From: Paenibacillus nasutitermitis
Lineage (GTDB): Bacteria > Bacillota > Bacilli > Paenibacillales > Paenibacillaceae
DNA length: 64,000 bases
Reading direction: 5' to 3'
Assembly: GCF_014641075.1 (NCBI RefSeq)
Contig: NZ_BMHP01000001.1
Location: forward strand, 62,001 to 126,000
The notes below the pieces were generated by a model, which saw nothing but the letters and a program-made list of their open reading frames with translations, was not told where the DNA came from and made no database searches. Below, one piece after another: positions 25,275 to 34,045 of this stretch. How positions within the stretch are numbered: position 1 is the stretch's first letter; the number at the start of each line of letters is the position of its first letter. The position numbers and the translations under genes were made by a program.

Positions 25275-26939
25275 ATGCTCATGCAGTTTATTGTCGCGTT
25301 GTTACCCGTATTAGCCTTCCAGACATGGAGTGAGCATCTCAAGCAAAAAAGAAGCTTCTCCATATTTATTGTGTTAACCTGCGGCGTATCGATCCTGCTG
25401 GAATCTGTGGCTATGGCAAGCTTCCAAGGATTCGAACTCAATATTCGGTCCGTTCCTTTATTAATAGGTTCCCTGTATGGGGGAAGCCTTACAGCGGGGG
25501 CTTTGACTGTTATGTTTGCGCTGTCATACATACCGGATAGCGGATGGGGGGCGGGAATTGGACTGGCCGGGCTCATCATTGTCCTTATCACCGTACTGGT
25601 GGCATCCATTAAACCCTTCCAACGCGCATCGATTAAAGGCAAACATATAATTGCATTTTTGCTGGTTACGGGTTTGTTTCTACTGGACTTCATGAGCAGC
25701 AAACTGGATTCTTTTAATCATCCCTATTTATACGGAAGTATTTGGACAAATGGGTGGTATTATGTATTTAATCTTGGCACGCTGCTGATCGGCATCCATC
25801 TGATGGAAAAAGTGAATAAACGCCAAAGCAATTTGCAGGAGCTTCAAAATGTATCAAAAGAGCTTCGAACGGAAGCTCATATGCTGCATCAGTTAACAGA
25901 AGAAACGAAATTCGGTGTCATTCTTGTCCTTGACAATGGGATCATCATGCACATCAACAAACAGGCCATGCTTTATCTGCAGCCTCAGGCTCCGGCCGAT
26001 GGCCCAGTGGATTTGATCGGCCAACCTTATTCATGCTTGCCTGAACAGCAGGAGCATAATCAGTTGAGTCAGCTAATCGCCCAGGCCCTTCAGGGCCAAA
26101 CGATGGCCCTTGAGAATATTCAGGAAAATGGGAAAATATATGTGATAAAAGGGATTTGCATGCTTGACCGGCAAACAGGCAGAGTTATCGGAGCGGCAGT
26201 TATGATTCACGATATAACGGAGATGAGCCGATTGCGTGATGAAGTGGGCCGACTGGAACGGCTCAGTCTGGTTGGTCAAATGGCTGCCAGTATTACACAT
26301 GAGATTCGCAATCCGATGGCTGTCATTCGCGGCTTCGTCCAGCTGATGCGCGAGCGCAGTCCCGAGCATCAACAGGAGTATTACCGTATCGTGATGGATG
26401 AGCTTGACCGGGCCAACAGCATCATCAATGATTTTCTGTCGCTGGCGCAGAATCAGATCATCGAGAAGGAGAGCTGCTCGCTTCATGACCTGATTAGTGA
26501 AATGCTCCCCCTGCTGTGGGCGGATGCGAATTTGCGAGGTCAGTCCATCGAACTGGAGCTGGCCGAGCAAATGCCGGAGCTTATGCTCAATGTGAAGGAA
26601 ATGAAACAGGTTATCCTGAATCTGGTCCGCAACGGCATGGAGGCGATGGATCAGAAGGGGATGCTTGTCATCCGTACGCTTGTGAGCGACGGAAAGGTGA
26701 TGCTCTTTGTAATCGACAATGGCTGCGGTATTTCGCAGGAAAAGCAGGACCGGCTGTTTGAGCCTTTCTATACAACCAAGCCTCGCGGGACCGGACTTGG
26801 CTTGCCTCTTTGCCTGAGCATCGTGGAACGTCACGGAGGACAGATCATAGTCGAATCGGAAGAAGGCGAGGGTACGCGATTTGTCGTCATCTTCGAAATA
26901 GAGCAAAAAATAAACGAGGCTGCAGCGGCAGCGGAATAA
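25275..26939 (+). CDS. Membrane sensor histidine kinase with 5TM and PAS domains
   Basis: A kinase of about 554 residues. Residues 1-180 form five or six transmembrane helices of the 5TMR_LYT type, including RSVPLLIGSLYGGSLTAGAL. A PAS domain lies at about 200-310. The phosphoacceptor box SITHEIRNPMAVIRGFVQLM is near residue 345, and the ATPase domain has N, G1 (VIDNGCGI) and G2 (GTGLGLPL) boxes at the end. Its layout recalls KinB-type sporulation kinases. No cognate regulator is adjacent, which fits a phosphorelay kinase. The start is uncertain: GGGGGAGA at about 25248-25256 lies 18 bases from the ATG at 25275 but 7 from an in-frame ATT at 25263. Confidence 0.88.
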   Translation: MLMQFIVALLPVLAFQTWSEHLKQKRSFSIFIVLTCGVSILLESVAMASFQGFELNIRSVPLLIGSLYGGSLTAGALTVMFALSYIPDSGWGAGIGLAGLIIVLITVLVASIKPFQRASIKGKHIIAFLLVTGLFLLDFMSSKLDSFNHPYLYGSIWTNGWYYVFNLGTLLIGIHLMEKVNKRQSNLQELQNVSKELRTEAHMLHQLTEETKFGVILVLDNGIIMHINKQAMLYLQPQAPADGPVDLIGQPYSCLPEQQEHNQLSQLIAQALQGQTMALENIQENGKIYVIKGICMLDRQTGRVIGAAVMIHDITEMSRLRDEVGRLERLSLVGQMAASITHEIRNPMAVIRGFVQLMRERSPEHQQEYYRIVMDELDRANSIINDFLSLAQNQIIEKESCSLHDLISEMLPLLWADANLRGQSIELELAEQMPELMLNVKEMKQVILNLVRNGMEAMDQKGMLVIRTLVSDGKVMLFVIDNGCGISQEKQDRLFEPFYTTKPRGTGLGLPLCLSIVERHGGQIIVESEEGEGTRFVVIFEIEQKINEAAAAAE

Positions 26940-26946
26940 GGAGCGT

Positions 26947-27699
26947 ATGATGCCGGAACTGGTTTCAATCGGAGGAGCTCGGCTGGATGGCGTGCTGCTG
27001 ACATATATCCTGTCGGCTGCTGCAGGCTTCGGAGCATTATGGATATGGCTGAAGAAAAGGCCGGATGTTCAAGACCGGTTTAGTCTGGATCTGTTAATCA
27101 ATGCGGCTTTGATTGCCCTGCTGGTATGGAAGCTGGCCTTTATCGTCAGAGATCCCCAGGCTGTCTGGCATTCTCCGGCATCCCTAATACTTGTAAGGGG
27201 AAGCAGTACGGATGCCTTGTTTGGATTGTTTGCCGCTATAATCTATCTGCTGATTGCCTTACGTCTTCGCAAACTTCCCTGGCGGAGGCTGATGGATGTG
27301 GCCCCATTTGCAGTTCTGCCGGGCTGCGTGCTTTGGAACGGACTGTCGGATTTCCCTTACCGGCTGATCTATGCCATACTCCTGCTTGTTGTATATGGTT
27401 ATATGCTGCGCGTAGCGGCTGTTTCGGGAAGCGGAGAATCCGCAAGAACGGCAATGCTGGGAGCAGGCATCGGCGGATTGGCAGTCAGCCTGTTCGCTCC
27501 TTACCCGCCGGGTACTTTCCCCGAATTGACAGGGGGATTAAGCGCCCTGCAATGGTGTTTTGTCCTGATGGGGGCGGCAGGCGCACTCCTGCGAAGTCAT
27601 ACTGGGATAGGTTCCCTGTCCGGGGAGCATACTAGCATCAACAAAGGAGGTGCTGGCGATGAGCGGTCAGGACAAGAAACAGGCGCAGGAGAGCATTGA
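26947..27699 (+). CDS. Polytopic membrane protein, possibly Lgt-like
   Basis: A 250-residue protein with about seven transmembrane helices, starting 7 bases after the histidine kinase stop. The order of helices and the ILVRGSSTDALFGLFAAIIYL segment are faintly like prolipoprotein diacylglyceryl transferase, but the Lgt catalytic His/Arg signature is not evident. I treat function as unknown. The C-terminal 30 residues are hydrophilic and overlap the next small gene. Cotranscription with the kinase is likely. Confidence 0.65.
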   Translation: MMPELVSIGGARLDGVLLTYILSAAAGFGALWIWLKKRPDVQDRFSLDLLINAALIALLVWKLAFIVRDPQAVWHSPASLILVRGSSTDALFGLFAAIIYLLIALRLRKLPWRRLMDVAPFAVLPGCVLWNGLSDFPYRLIYAILLLVVYGYMLRVAAVSGSGESARTAMLGAGIGGLAVSLFAPYPPGTFPELTGGLSALQWCFVLMGAAGALLRSHTGIGSLSGEHTSINKGGAGDERSGQETGAGEH

Positions 27700-27796
27700 G
27701 CAGCAAAAGCAGCGGAAGCAGCAAGCCGGTACTAAAGCGCCGGAATCGGCGGGTTATGATAAAAAACTGGACGGCCCGAACAGGCCTTCGACTTGA
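27659..27796 (+). CDS. Small hydrophilic protein (45 residues)
   Basis: The ATG at 27659 follows a near-ideal AAAGGAGGTGCTGGCG site. The product starts MSGQDKKQAQESIEQQKQ and is Lys/Gln-rich and probably partly coiled or disordered, with no cysteine or hydrophobic segment. It overlaps the last 41 bases of the membrane protein gene in another frame and is followed by a terminator. Its small size and composition recall spore-associated small proteins, which is speculative. Confidence 0.7.
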   Translation: MSGQDKKQAQESIEQQKQRKQQAGTKAPESAGYDKKLDGPNRPST

Positions 27797-27829
27797 ATCG
27801 TCTCTTCCCCTGCAGGGGGCGTCGCCATC

Positions 27830-27861
27830 AAGCAATCGGGCATAGCCGGTTGCTTTTTCTT
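27830..27861 (+). terminator. Intrinsic terminator
   Basis: AGCAATCGG and CCGGTTGCT pair (one unpaired base in the loop side) and are followed by TTTTTCTTTTG. It closes the kinase, membrane protein and small protein operon. Confidence 0.8.
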
Positions 27862-27923
27862 TTGCTTTCAATTTCAGTCAGCGTTATAATAGTAGAAAAT
27901 GATCTCATTAGGAGTGATTACAA

Positions 27924-28358
27924 ATGTCAATGTCTTTTGAACGATATATGCTTGATATGGTTCAGCCGATGCGCGATGAGCTTACACGTCTTGGAATCGA
28001 GGAGCTTCGTACGCCAGAGGATGTAGAAGCCAAGCTTCCGGATGCCAAAGGCACATCGCTTGTTGTGATTAATTCCGTTTGCGGCTGCGCAGCCGGACAA
28101 TGCCGTCCAGGCGTAGCCCAAGCGCTGCAAAATGAATTGATTCCGGATCATCTGTATACCGTATTTGCCGGGCAGGATAAAGAAGCAACGGCCAAAGCAC
28201 GTGAGTATTTCGCTCCTTACCCGCCTTCGTCTCCTTCCATTGCCGTCATGAAAGACGGAGAGCTGGTTCATTTTATCGAACGACATCAAATCGAGAATCG
28301 TTCGGCAAACGACATTGCGGCGGAACTGACTTCCGCTTTCGAACGTTTTTGCAACTAA
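27924..28358 (+). CDS. Bacilliredoxin, BrxA/BrxB family
   Basis: A 144-residue thioredoxin-like protein of the YphP/YqiW family. The active site Cys53-Gly-Cys55 lies in SVCGCAAGQCRPG, the bacilliredoxin hallmark, together with the FAPYPPSSPSIAVMKDGE stretch. In bacteria that make bacillithiol, these proteins remove the thiol from S-bacillithiolated proteins after oxidative stress. The ATG follows TAGGAGTGATTACAA, and a TATAAT lies at about 27883-27888. NadE is 12 bases downstream, so the two are probably cotranscribed. Confidence 0.95.
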   Translation: MSMSFERYMLDMVQPMRDELTRLGIEELRTPEDVEAKLPDAKGTSLVVINSVCGCAAGQCRPGVAQALQNELIPDHLYTVFAGQDKEATAKAREYFAPYPPSSPSIAVMKDGELVHFIERHQIENRSANDIAAELTSAFERFCN

Positions 28359-28370
28359 AGAGGTGATCAA

Positions 28371-29180
28371 ATGAGCATGCAGCAGGAAATAATCAGGAAG
28401 CTCGGCGTGAAGCCGGAAATTGATGTCCAGGAAGAAATACGCAAGCGGGTTGATTTCCTGAAAGACTATGTGCTCAAGTCTGGCACGACAGGGCTGCTTA
28501 TTGCAATCAGCGGCGGCATCGACAGCGCCGTTGCGGCAGGACTCTGCAAGCTGGCGACCGACGAGCTGTCCAAGGAAAGCGGCAAGGACTATATGACGCT
28601 TGGTGTTTTCCAGCCATACGGAGAACAGGTGGATATCGCCCACAGCTACGAAGTGGCGGACGCTTTCAATCTGAAGCATCGGATTGAAACCAATATAGAG
28701 GAAGCGGTCAACGAGATCGCTCTTGAAGTCGAGCATGGTTTGAAATCCATTGGCATGTCCCGCCATCTCAGCCGCGGCGGAAAAGGCAATGTTAAGGCAC
28801 GTACCCGAATGGTTGCGCAATATGCATTGGCTTTTGAGCTTAATCTGCTGGTTGTCGGAACGGATCATGCATCGGAAGCGATTACCGGTTTTTATACCAA
28901 ATGGGGAGACGGGGCCGTTGACATTACGCCTCTTTCCACACTAAACAAACGGCAGGTGCGCCAGTTGGCAGCAGCTCTGGGCGTTCCCGAAAGCGTACAG
29001 GGCAAAGCCCCTACCGCCGGACTATGGGAAGGCCAAACGGATGAGGGCGAGCTGGGCATCACCTACGATGAGAACAGCGCTTATCTCGAAGGCAAGACGG
29101 TAAGTGATGCGGCAAGCGGGAAATTGGAACGCCAGTACCTCAAAACCGCCCATAAACGCGAACCGATCCCAGGTATCTAA
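28371..29180 (+). CDS. nadE: Ammonia-dependent NAD(+) synthetase
   Basis: A 269-residue enzyme of the PP-loop ATP pyrophosphatase family, which converts deamido-NAD, ATP and ammonia to NAD. The P-loop SGGIDS is at residues 47-52. The GTDHASEAITGFYTKWGDGAVDITPL block is typical of the short ammonia-dependent form, and there is no glutaminase domain. Length matches B. subtilis NadE (about 272). It ends before a strong terminator and shares an operon with the bacilliredoxin gene. Confidence 0.97.
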   Translation: MSMQQEIIRKLGVKPEIDVQEEIRKRVDFLKDYVLKSGTTGLLIAISGGIDSAVAAGLCKLATDELSKESGKDYMTLGVFQPYGEQVDIAHSYEVADAFNLKHRIETNIEEAVNEIALEVEHGLKSIGMSRHLSRGGKGNVKARTRMVAQYALAFELNLLVVGTDHASEAITGFYTKWGDGAVDITPLSTLNKRQVRQLAAALGVPESVQGKAPTAGLWEGQTDEGELGITYDENSAYLEGKTVSDAASGKLERQYLKTAHKREPIPGI

Positions 29181-29196
29181 ATAATCTGATGCTCAC

Positions 29197-29245
29197 AAAA
29201 AGAGTCTCCAAAGCCACAGCAACGTGGTTTCGGAGACTCTTTTAT
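29197..29245. terminator. Bidirectional intrinsic terminator after nadE
   Basis: AAAAGAGTCTCC pairs with GGAGACTCTTTT, with an inner AAGCCAC/GTGGTTT stem. It serves nadE on the plus strand and the convergent regulator on the minus strand. Confidence 0.88.
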
Positions 29246-29264
29246 TTCCATTGTTGCGTTAGAG

Positions 29265-30239
29265 TCAAGCCTGATAGAGTATCGTGCCGGTTCTTGATAA
29301 GTCATAGCCTCCGATGGAGCGAAGCTCTTCGCGAAAGGAATCTGATCCCAGCAGACGCATTAGCGGAACAATCCATTCCTGATTATCCGGCACATTCATA
29401 AGAACCAGATCGTAATCCTCCTGAATGAGCGGAATGAAATCGATCCCAACGATTGAAGCGGCCTTCTCGATGCCGATCCCCACATCCGCCAATCCCAGCG
29501 ATATCCGCCCTGCGACTCCAAGATGACTGCTGACTTCATTACGGTACCCTTCCACTGCGGTGCTCCGCAAACCATGGATTCTGAGCTGTTCATCCAGCAG
29601 CACACGGGCTCCCGAGCCGCGTTCGCGATTGACCATCGTCACGCCGGACTGACCCAGATCCGTCCAGTTGAGAAGCTGCTTTGGATTGCCTTTGGCCACA
29701 TAGAGCCCCGCCGGCCGGGACAGCAGATGGACAACGATGATAGGAAAGCCGACAAGGATTTTACGGATATAGGGAATATTGTAGGTGCCGGTATCCCCAT
29801 CAAGCAGGTGGGTACTGACGATATGGGACTTGCCCTGATACATGGCAATCAGGCTGTCCAGACTGCCCGCATGGGAACGGAGCGTTCGGATACCGCCAAT
29901 CAGGCTCTGCAGATGAGTAGCCAGAATATCAAGACAGGGGTCCTGCCCGGTTATGACCAGTGCCTGAGGTCCAGGAGCTTCATCCCTGACAGTCCCCGCC
30001 TCTGGACGGAAGCCGCCCCAGGCATCCGGGATTCCTCCGTTTGGACGGGCGGAAGACCGCTGGGAGCTGTCTTTGGCATGCTGTTTATAGGCTTCGAAAT
30101 CAACGGCGTCGATCCGCATCTGTTTGCCGACGCGGTAGGCAGGCAGATCGCCTTTCTTTATTAGATCATAGACTGTGAGCTTGGAGATGCGGAGAAGCTT
30201 CGCGATTTCTTCTGTCGTATAGGAATGGGTGGGGTCCAT
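29265..30239 (-). CDS. Excisionase-type HTH regulator with periplasmic-binding-like sensor domain
   Basis: A 324-residue protein. Residues 5-55 are a MerR/excisionase-like helix-turn-helix (YTTEEIAKLLRISKLTVYDLIKKGDLPAYRVGKQMRI). From about residue 95 a ModA/PBP-like ligand domain begins (LVITGQDPCLDILATHL). Proteins of this design are one-component regulators that bind the oxyanion or cofactor-related ligand of the transporter next door. It is divergent from modA with 168 bases between, so molybdate or tungstate-dependent control of modAB is the natural inference. Confidence 0.88.
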   Translation of the reverse strand: MDPTHSYTTEEIAKLLRISKLTVYDLIKKGDLPAYRVGKQMRIDAVDFEAYKQHAKDSSQRSSARPNGGIPDAWGGFRPEAGTVRDEAPGPQALVITGQDPCLDILATHLQSLIGGIRTLRSHAGSLDSLIAMYQGKSHIVSTHLLDGDTGTYNIPYIRKILVGFPIIVVHLLSRPAGLYVAKGNPKQLLNWTDLGQSGVTMVNRERGSGARVLLDEQLRIHGLRSTAVEGYRNEVSSHLGVAGRISLGLADVGIGIEKAASIVGIDFIPLIQEDYDLVLMNVPDNQEWIVPLMRLLGSDSFREELRSIGGYDLSRTGTILYQA

Positions 30240-30407
30240 AAATTACCGCCTTTGAAGGTCAGGTTAGAGAATATGGTTTCAAGTATAGCATAGCTGGATG
30301 GATGAATGGATAGGATGCGAGTATGTAATAAAGAATAAGTTTTCTTTCCCATTTTTCTATATTTAATTTATACTAAACATATCTAATTATAACTCATTAT
30401 AATAATA

Positions 30408-31301
30408 GTGGGTTCATCACTGGGGGTTATCAAGATTAAAACATATCGGAAACGATCCGCCGGAGCACTGCTCATCCTGAGCATCGCCCTGATGTTGAGC
30501 GGCTGCGGCGGAGCTGCCGGAAGCTCCCCGTCAAAGCAAGAGCAGCAACCTGCTAATAGGGAATCGGGCAAGAGCGGTACTGACGCTGCGGGTAAAGCTG
30601 CCGGTACGGACAGCAAAACGGAGATCCTCATTTCGGCAGCTGCCAGCCTGAAGGATGCGCTCACCGACCTGGAAGGGAAATTCGAAGGGGATCATGAGCA
30701 TATAGACTTGACCTTCAATTTTGCGGCATCCGGTACGCTGCAGAAGCAGATCGAGCAGGGTGCGCCTGCAGATCTGTTCTTCTCCGCTGGTGAGAAGCAG
30801 ATGGAGACACTGAGCGATAAGAAGCTGGTTGGGGCAAGCGAGGTCATTTTAAAAAATGCGCTTGTTCTCATCGTTCCCAGGGAGGGAGTGGCAGTGCCCT
30901 CCGGGTTGAAGTCATTATCCGAGGATATCTATACGAAAATCGCTTTAGGCGAACCGGAAACGGTGCCGGCAGGCCAGTACGCCAAGCAGGCGTTGACGAA
31001 GGGCGGCATATGGGATATAGTGCAATCCAAGATCGTATTTGCCAAGGATGTGCGTCAGGTACTCACCTATGTGGAAACGGGAAATACCGATGCGGGGCTT
31101 GTTTATCAGACGGATGCCCAGGGTTCGGATAAAATTAAGATCGCGCTGACCGTTCCGGAGGACGCGCATGATCCGATTCTTTATCCTGCGGCTGTGGTGG
31201 CGGGTTCCAGGCATCTAAGCGAGGCGGAGGAAGTGTTGGCTTATTTAAAAGGTGAGGAAGCCAAGAAGGTTTTCCAAAATTACGGTTTTCTTATTCCTTA
31301 A
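30408..31301 (+). CDS. modA: Molybdate ABC transporter substrate-binding lipoprotein
   Basis: A 297-residue lipoprotein. The signal peptide ends in LMLSGC (Cys33), followed by a Ser/Gly/Lys-rich linker. The binding domain starts at ILISAAASLKDALTDLEGKF, the typical ModA opening in which Ser residues contact the oxyanion, and includes FNFAASGTLQKQIEQGAPADLFFSA. The open frame begins with GTG at 30408, but a GGGGG site at 30422-30426 fits an ATT at 30435 better, giving a shorter signal peptide. It precedes modB by 55 bases. Confidence 0.94.
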   Translation: MGSSLGVIKIKTYRKRSAGALLILSIALMLSGCGGAAGSSPSKQEQQPANRESGKSGTDAAGKAAGTDSKTEILISAAASLKDALTDLEGKFEGDHEHIDLTFNFAASGTLQKQIEQGAPADLFFSAGEKQMETLSDKKLVGASEVILKNALVLIVPREGVAVPSGLKSLSEDIYTKIALGEPETVPAGQYAKQALTKGGIWDIVQSKIVFAKDVRQVLTYVETGNTDAGLVYQTDAQGSDKIKIALTVPEDAHDPILYPAAVVAGSRHLSEAEEVLAYLKGEEAKKVFQNYGFLIP

Positions 31302-31356
31302 TTTGCTGCCTGTATGAATCATCATCAACGACGGATGTGCAAAGGAAACTCATAGC

Positions 31357-32019
31357 ATGGATTGGAATGCTTTCATCTCTCCTGTTCTTCTGTCTGTTCA
31401 AATATCGTTTACAGCAAGCCTGGTCGTATTTGTGCTCGCGGCAGGAGCCGCGCATCGGATGGCAGGCGCGCGTTTTCGCGGCAGGAGCGCCGTAGAGACG
31501 CTCCTGCTGCTGCCGCTTGTTCTGCCTCCTACGGTAGTGGGCTTTATTTTGCTGGTATTGCTCGGGCGTCGCAGCTGGATCGGACAAGGCTTCGAGTGGC
31601 TGTTTCATCAGCCGATCGTCTTCACTTGGGGAGCCGGCGTTATTGCCGCTATTGTTGTTGCGTTCCCGCTTGCTTACCGCACGATGCTGGTCGGATTCGA
31701 ATCGGTGGACCGCAGCCTGAAGGATGCCGCGCGGTCGGCGGGAGCGGGGGAATGGCAGGTTTTTCGTTATATCACGATGCCGCTCGCCTCCCGCTCGCTC
31801 AGCGCCGGCTATATCCTCGGTTTTGCCCGGGCGCTGGGTGAATTCGGGGCTACGCTGATGATTGCCGGCAATATTCCCGGCCGCACGCAGACGCTGCCTA
31901 CCGCCATCTATATGGCGGTAGATTCCGGGAACCAGATATGGGTCTGGAGCTGGGCGATCGTGATGATTGCCCTGTCCTTCGGGATGCTGTTATGGGCAAA
32001 CCGTTATTCAGGCGCCTAA
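31357..32019 (+). CDS. modB: Molybdate ABC transporter permease
   Basis: A 220-residue permease with five to six helices. The characteristic opening is LLLPLVLPPTVVGFILLVLLGRR, and the EAA loop is LKDAARSAGAGEWQVFRYITMPLA. FARALGEFGATLMIAGNIPGRTQTLPTAIY is diagnostic of ModB. It works with ModA. No modC ATPase gene follows, because the next gene is acpS, so the ATPase must be encoded elsewhere or shared. Confidence 0.95.
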   Translation: MDWNAFISPVLLSVQISFTASLVVFVLAAGAAHRMAGARFRGRSAVETLLLLPLVLPPTVVGFILLVLLGRRSWIGQGFEWLFHQPIVFTWGAGVIAAIVVAFPLAYRTMLVGFESVDRSLKDAARSAGAGEWQVFRYITMPLASRSLSAGYILGFARALGEFGATLMIAGNIPGRTQTLPTAIYMAVDSGNQIWVWSWAIVMIALSFGMLLWANRYSGA

Positions 32020-32042
32020 AGCCAAAAAAAGGGGGACCCATC

Positions 32043-32438
32043 ATGATTGTCGGTATCGGGCATGATTTGACACCGCTTGAACGGATGAAAGAACTGCTGG
32101 AAGGAAAGTCCGGGATTCGTTTTCAGGAACGGATTCTGACCCCTAATGAGCTTAAAGCCGCTGCGGAAATGGGCGGCCCGCGGCTCGTGGAATTCACAGC
32201 CGGGCGTTTCGCAGCCAAGGAAGCGGTATCCAAAGCTTTCGGCTGCGGGATTGGCCACATGCTCGCCTTTTCGGATATCGAAATCGGCCGCGATGAGCGG
32301 GGAAAGCCGCTTTGCCGGCTGTCAGAGAAAGGTTGGGAAAGGCTGGGATATTGTGCTCGCGAGATGGTCATACATGTGACTATCACGCATGACAAATCCC
32401 TGGCATCGGCTTTTGTCGTGGTAGAGCGTGTTCAGTGA
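32043..32438 (+). CDS. acpS: Holo-[acyl-carrier-protein] synthase
   Basis: A 131-residue phosphopantetheinyl transferase, slightly longer than the usual 120. The start is the ATG at 32043 after GGGGGACCC. The metal and coenzyme A ligands are Asp8 (in IVGIGHDL) and Glu60 (in FAAKEAVSKAFG). It transfers the phosphopantetheine arm to ACP for fatty-acid synthesis. The opening GIGHDL instead of the common GIGTDI is a mild variation. It follows modB by 23 bases, an unrelated function at the end of that transcript. Confidence 0.93.
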   Translation: MIVGIGHDLTPLERMKELLEGKSGIRFQERILTPNELKAAAEMGGPRLVEFTAGRFAAKEAVSKAFGCGIGHMLAFSDIEIGRDERGKPLCRLSEKGWERLGYCAREMVIHVTITHDKSLASAFVVVERVQ

Positions 32439-32524
32439 GGCAAATGGACTTAATGAGTGACAGAACGAACTTGACTTCCTGCGCAATGGAGGTTAAATTT
32501 ATTACTCATGCAAAATACAAACAA

Positions 32525-32553
32525 CCCGCGCTCGTCCAAAAGATGAGCGCGGG
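32525..32553. terminator. GC-rich hairpin terminator after acpS
   Basis: CCCGCGCTCGTC pairs with GATGAGCGCGGG around CAAAA. The downstream T-run is weak. It lies between the convergent acpS and cytochrome c genes. Confidence 0.65.
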
Positions 32554-32663
32554 CTGGCCGATATTTGATCATTAAAGTTTTATGGAATTAGAACAAATCG
32601 GGACAAACTGTGTGAAGAACCTGTGCAATTGAGCGGGTTCTTTTCTGTTTTTAGCGGCCATTG

Positions 32664-33011
32664 TCATTTTTTACCGCTGAGCCAAGCAGCAAGCCCTTCG
32701 ATCTCTTCGGCGGACAGACGTGATTCGAACGCCGGCATGCTATCGCCGCCTGTTCTAATTTGTTCGGCGATTTGCTCTTTGGAAAGCCGTTTGCCGACAA
32801 GCTGCAGGTTCGTATCCGGACCCATCTTGCCTTGCAGCTCGGTACCATGGCAGGAAATGCAATTGTTGCGGGCAATTTTTACAACCTCGGTGGGGCCGTC
32901 TAGCTCGGAAGAAGAGCTGCCGCAGGCACTGATCACCACAATGAACAGTGTGGTCAGGAATAATGCCAGAAACATCCGTAATAGGCGAAGCCAGTAGGGT
33001 TGTGCGATCAC
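32664..33011 (-). CDS. Small membrane-anchored lipoprotein cytochrome c (CccB/c-551 type)
   Basis: A 115-residue cytochrome. The hydrophobic signal ends in a lipobox VISAC (Cys30). A Ser/acidic spacer leads to the heme motif Cys51-Ile-Ser-Cys54-His55. The distal Met is in DSMPAF, and the C-terminus is the usual AAWLSGKK helix. Proteins of this design are lipid-anchored electron carriers between the bc complex and the caa3 oxidase. It is monocistronic and divergent from the AraC gene. Confidence 0.93.
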   Translation of the reverse strand: MIAQPYWLRLLRMFLALFLTTLFIVVISACGSSSSELDGPTEVVKIARNNCISCHGTELQGKMGPDTNLQLVGKRLSKEQIAEQIRTGGDSMPAFESRLSAEEIEGLAAWLSGKK

Positions 33012-33189
33012 ATCGAATCCTCCGCATGCTCGGAATGAACATGTTCTTCAGGTGTTTCCTCCAGTATAGATGGTCCGGGACGGCCTTTGCAAACCTTACA
33101 TAGGTTGTCGTATCCTTTTAATCTGTTAGTACGTATAATATGAGTTGGAGTGAATGAAAGTTTTCATTATATGATGATTGGAGCACAAC

Positions 33190-34044
33190 ATGAAACCTAC
33201 CTACAAGACGATCATCCGAAACTATTTTCAACGCTTTCATGCGGAGGTCACGATGGCAGCTTTTTCGTATGCAAGGCCGGGAATGAAGGTAGAAAGACTT
33301 CCTGAATTTTACCGTTTGTGGTACATAAAAGAAGGTGAAGGACTACTCAGTACGGGAGATCAACAGTATGAGCTGCGTGCCGGTCAGATTTATTTGCTGC
33401 CCCCGGGCGCTGAGCTTTCATTGAATCCTGCCGCACAACCTGCGGTCGGCTTGTATTGGTGCCATTTTCATGCAACGAGAGGGGATACGCAGCTTTTCGA
33501 ACTGCTTCGGCTTCCCTTTTGCGTGGAGTCCGTCCATAGAGAGAGAATTATAGCAAGCTTTGAAAGCCTGATTCATGCTTTTCATTCCTCATCCCTGTCG
33601 AGCGATCTGCGGGTACGGGCGGGGATGCTTGAGATTATCGCTTTTTATTTGGACTATTGCGAGCTGCAGGACGAGATTCTGAGGCGCGTTGATTCGCTCC
33701 AAATTATACATCGTGTGTTAGAATATATAGATGGACATCTGGCAGGCAATATAGGGGTGGAGGAACTGGCCAAGCTGGCTTATTTGCACCCGAATTACTT
33801 CATCAGTTTCTTCAAAAATGCCGTCGGCTTCTCTCCTATTCAATACGTCAACAAACGGCGCATGGAGGAAGCCAGGAAGCTCCTGGAACAAACGGACCGT
33901 GCAGTGAATGAGGTTGCCGGGCAGGTGGGGCTGCAAAATCACTATTTATCCCGCTTGTTCAAACAATACATGGGTCTTTCGCCTTCGCATTACAGGCGGA
34001 TATACCGGTCATCGCATCATCTGCTGGAGGAAGGGGATCAATGA
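33190..34044 (+). CDS. AraC family transcriptional regulator
   Basis: A 284-residue regulator starting at the ATG at 33190 (GGAG site 7 bases before). The N-terminal half is a cupin-like domain (AGQIYLLPPGAELSLNP). The C-terminal half has paired helix-turn-helix motifs (GVEELAKLAYLHPNYFISFFKN and AVNEVAGQVGLQNHYLSRLF) ending in GLSPSHYRR. The mutY start codon lies one base after its stop. The target is unknown, and no catabolic gene is adjacent. Confidence 0.9.
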   Translation: MKPTYKTIIRNYFQRFHAEVTMAAFSYARPGMKVERLPEFYRLWYIKEGEGLLSTGDQQYELRAGQIYLLPPGAELSLNPAAQPAVGLYWCHFHATRGDTQLFELLRLPFCVESVHRERIIASFESLIHAFHSSSLSSDLRVRAGMLEIIAFYLDYCELQDEILRRVDSLQIIHRVLEYIDGHLAGNIGVEELAKLAYLHPNYFISFFKNAVGFSPIQYVNKRRMEEARKLLEQTDRAVNEVAGQVGLQNHYLSRLFKQYMGLSPSHYRRIYRSSHHLLEEGDQ

Positions 34045-34045
34045 T

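Noticed and set aside
26073..26906. Long 277-codon minus-strand frame opposite the histidine kinase
   Set aside because: A shadow of the kinase coding frame. The plus-strand protein has clear kinase motifs.
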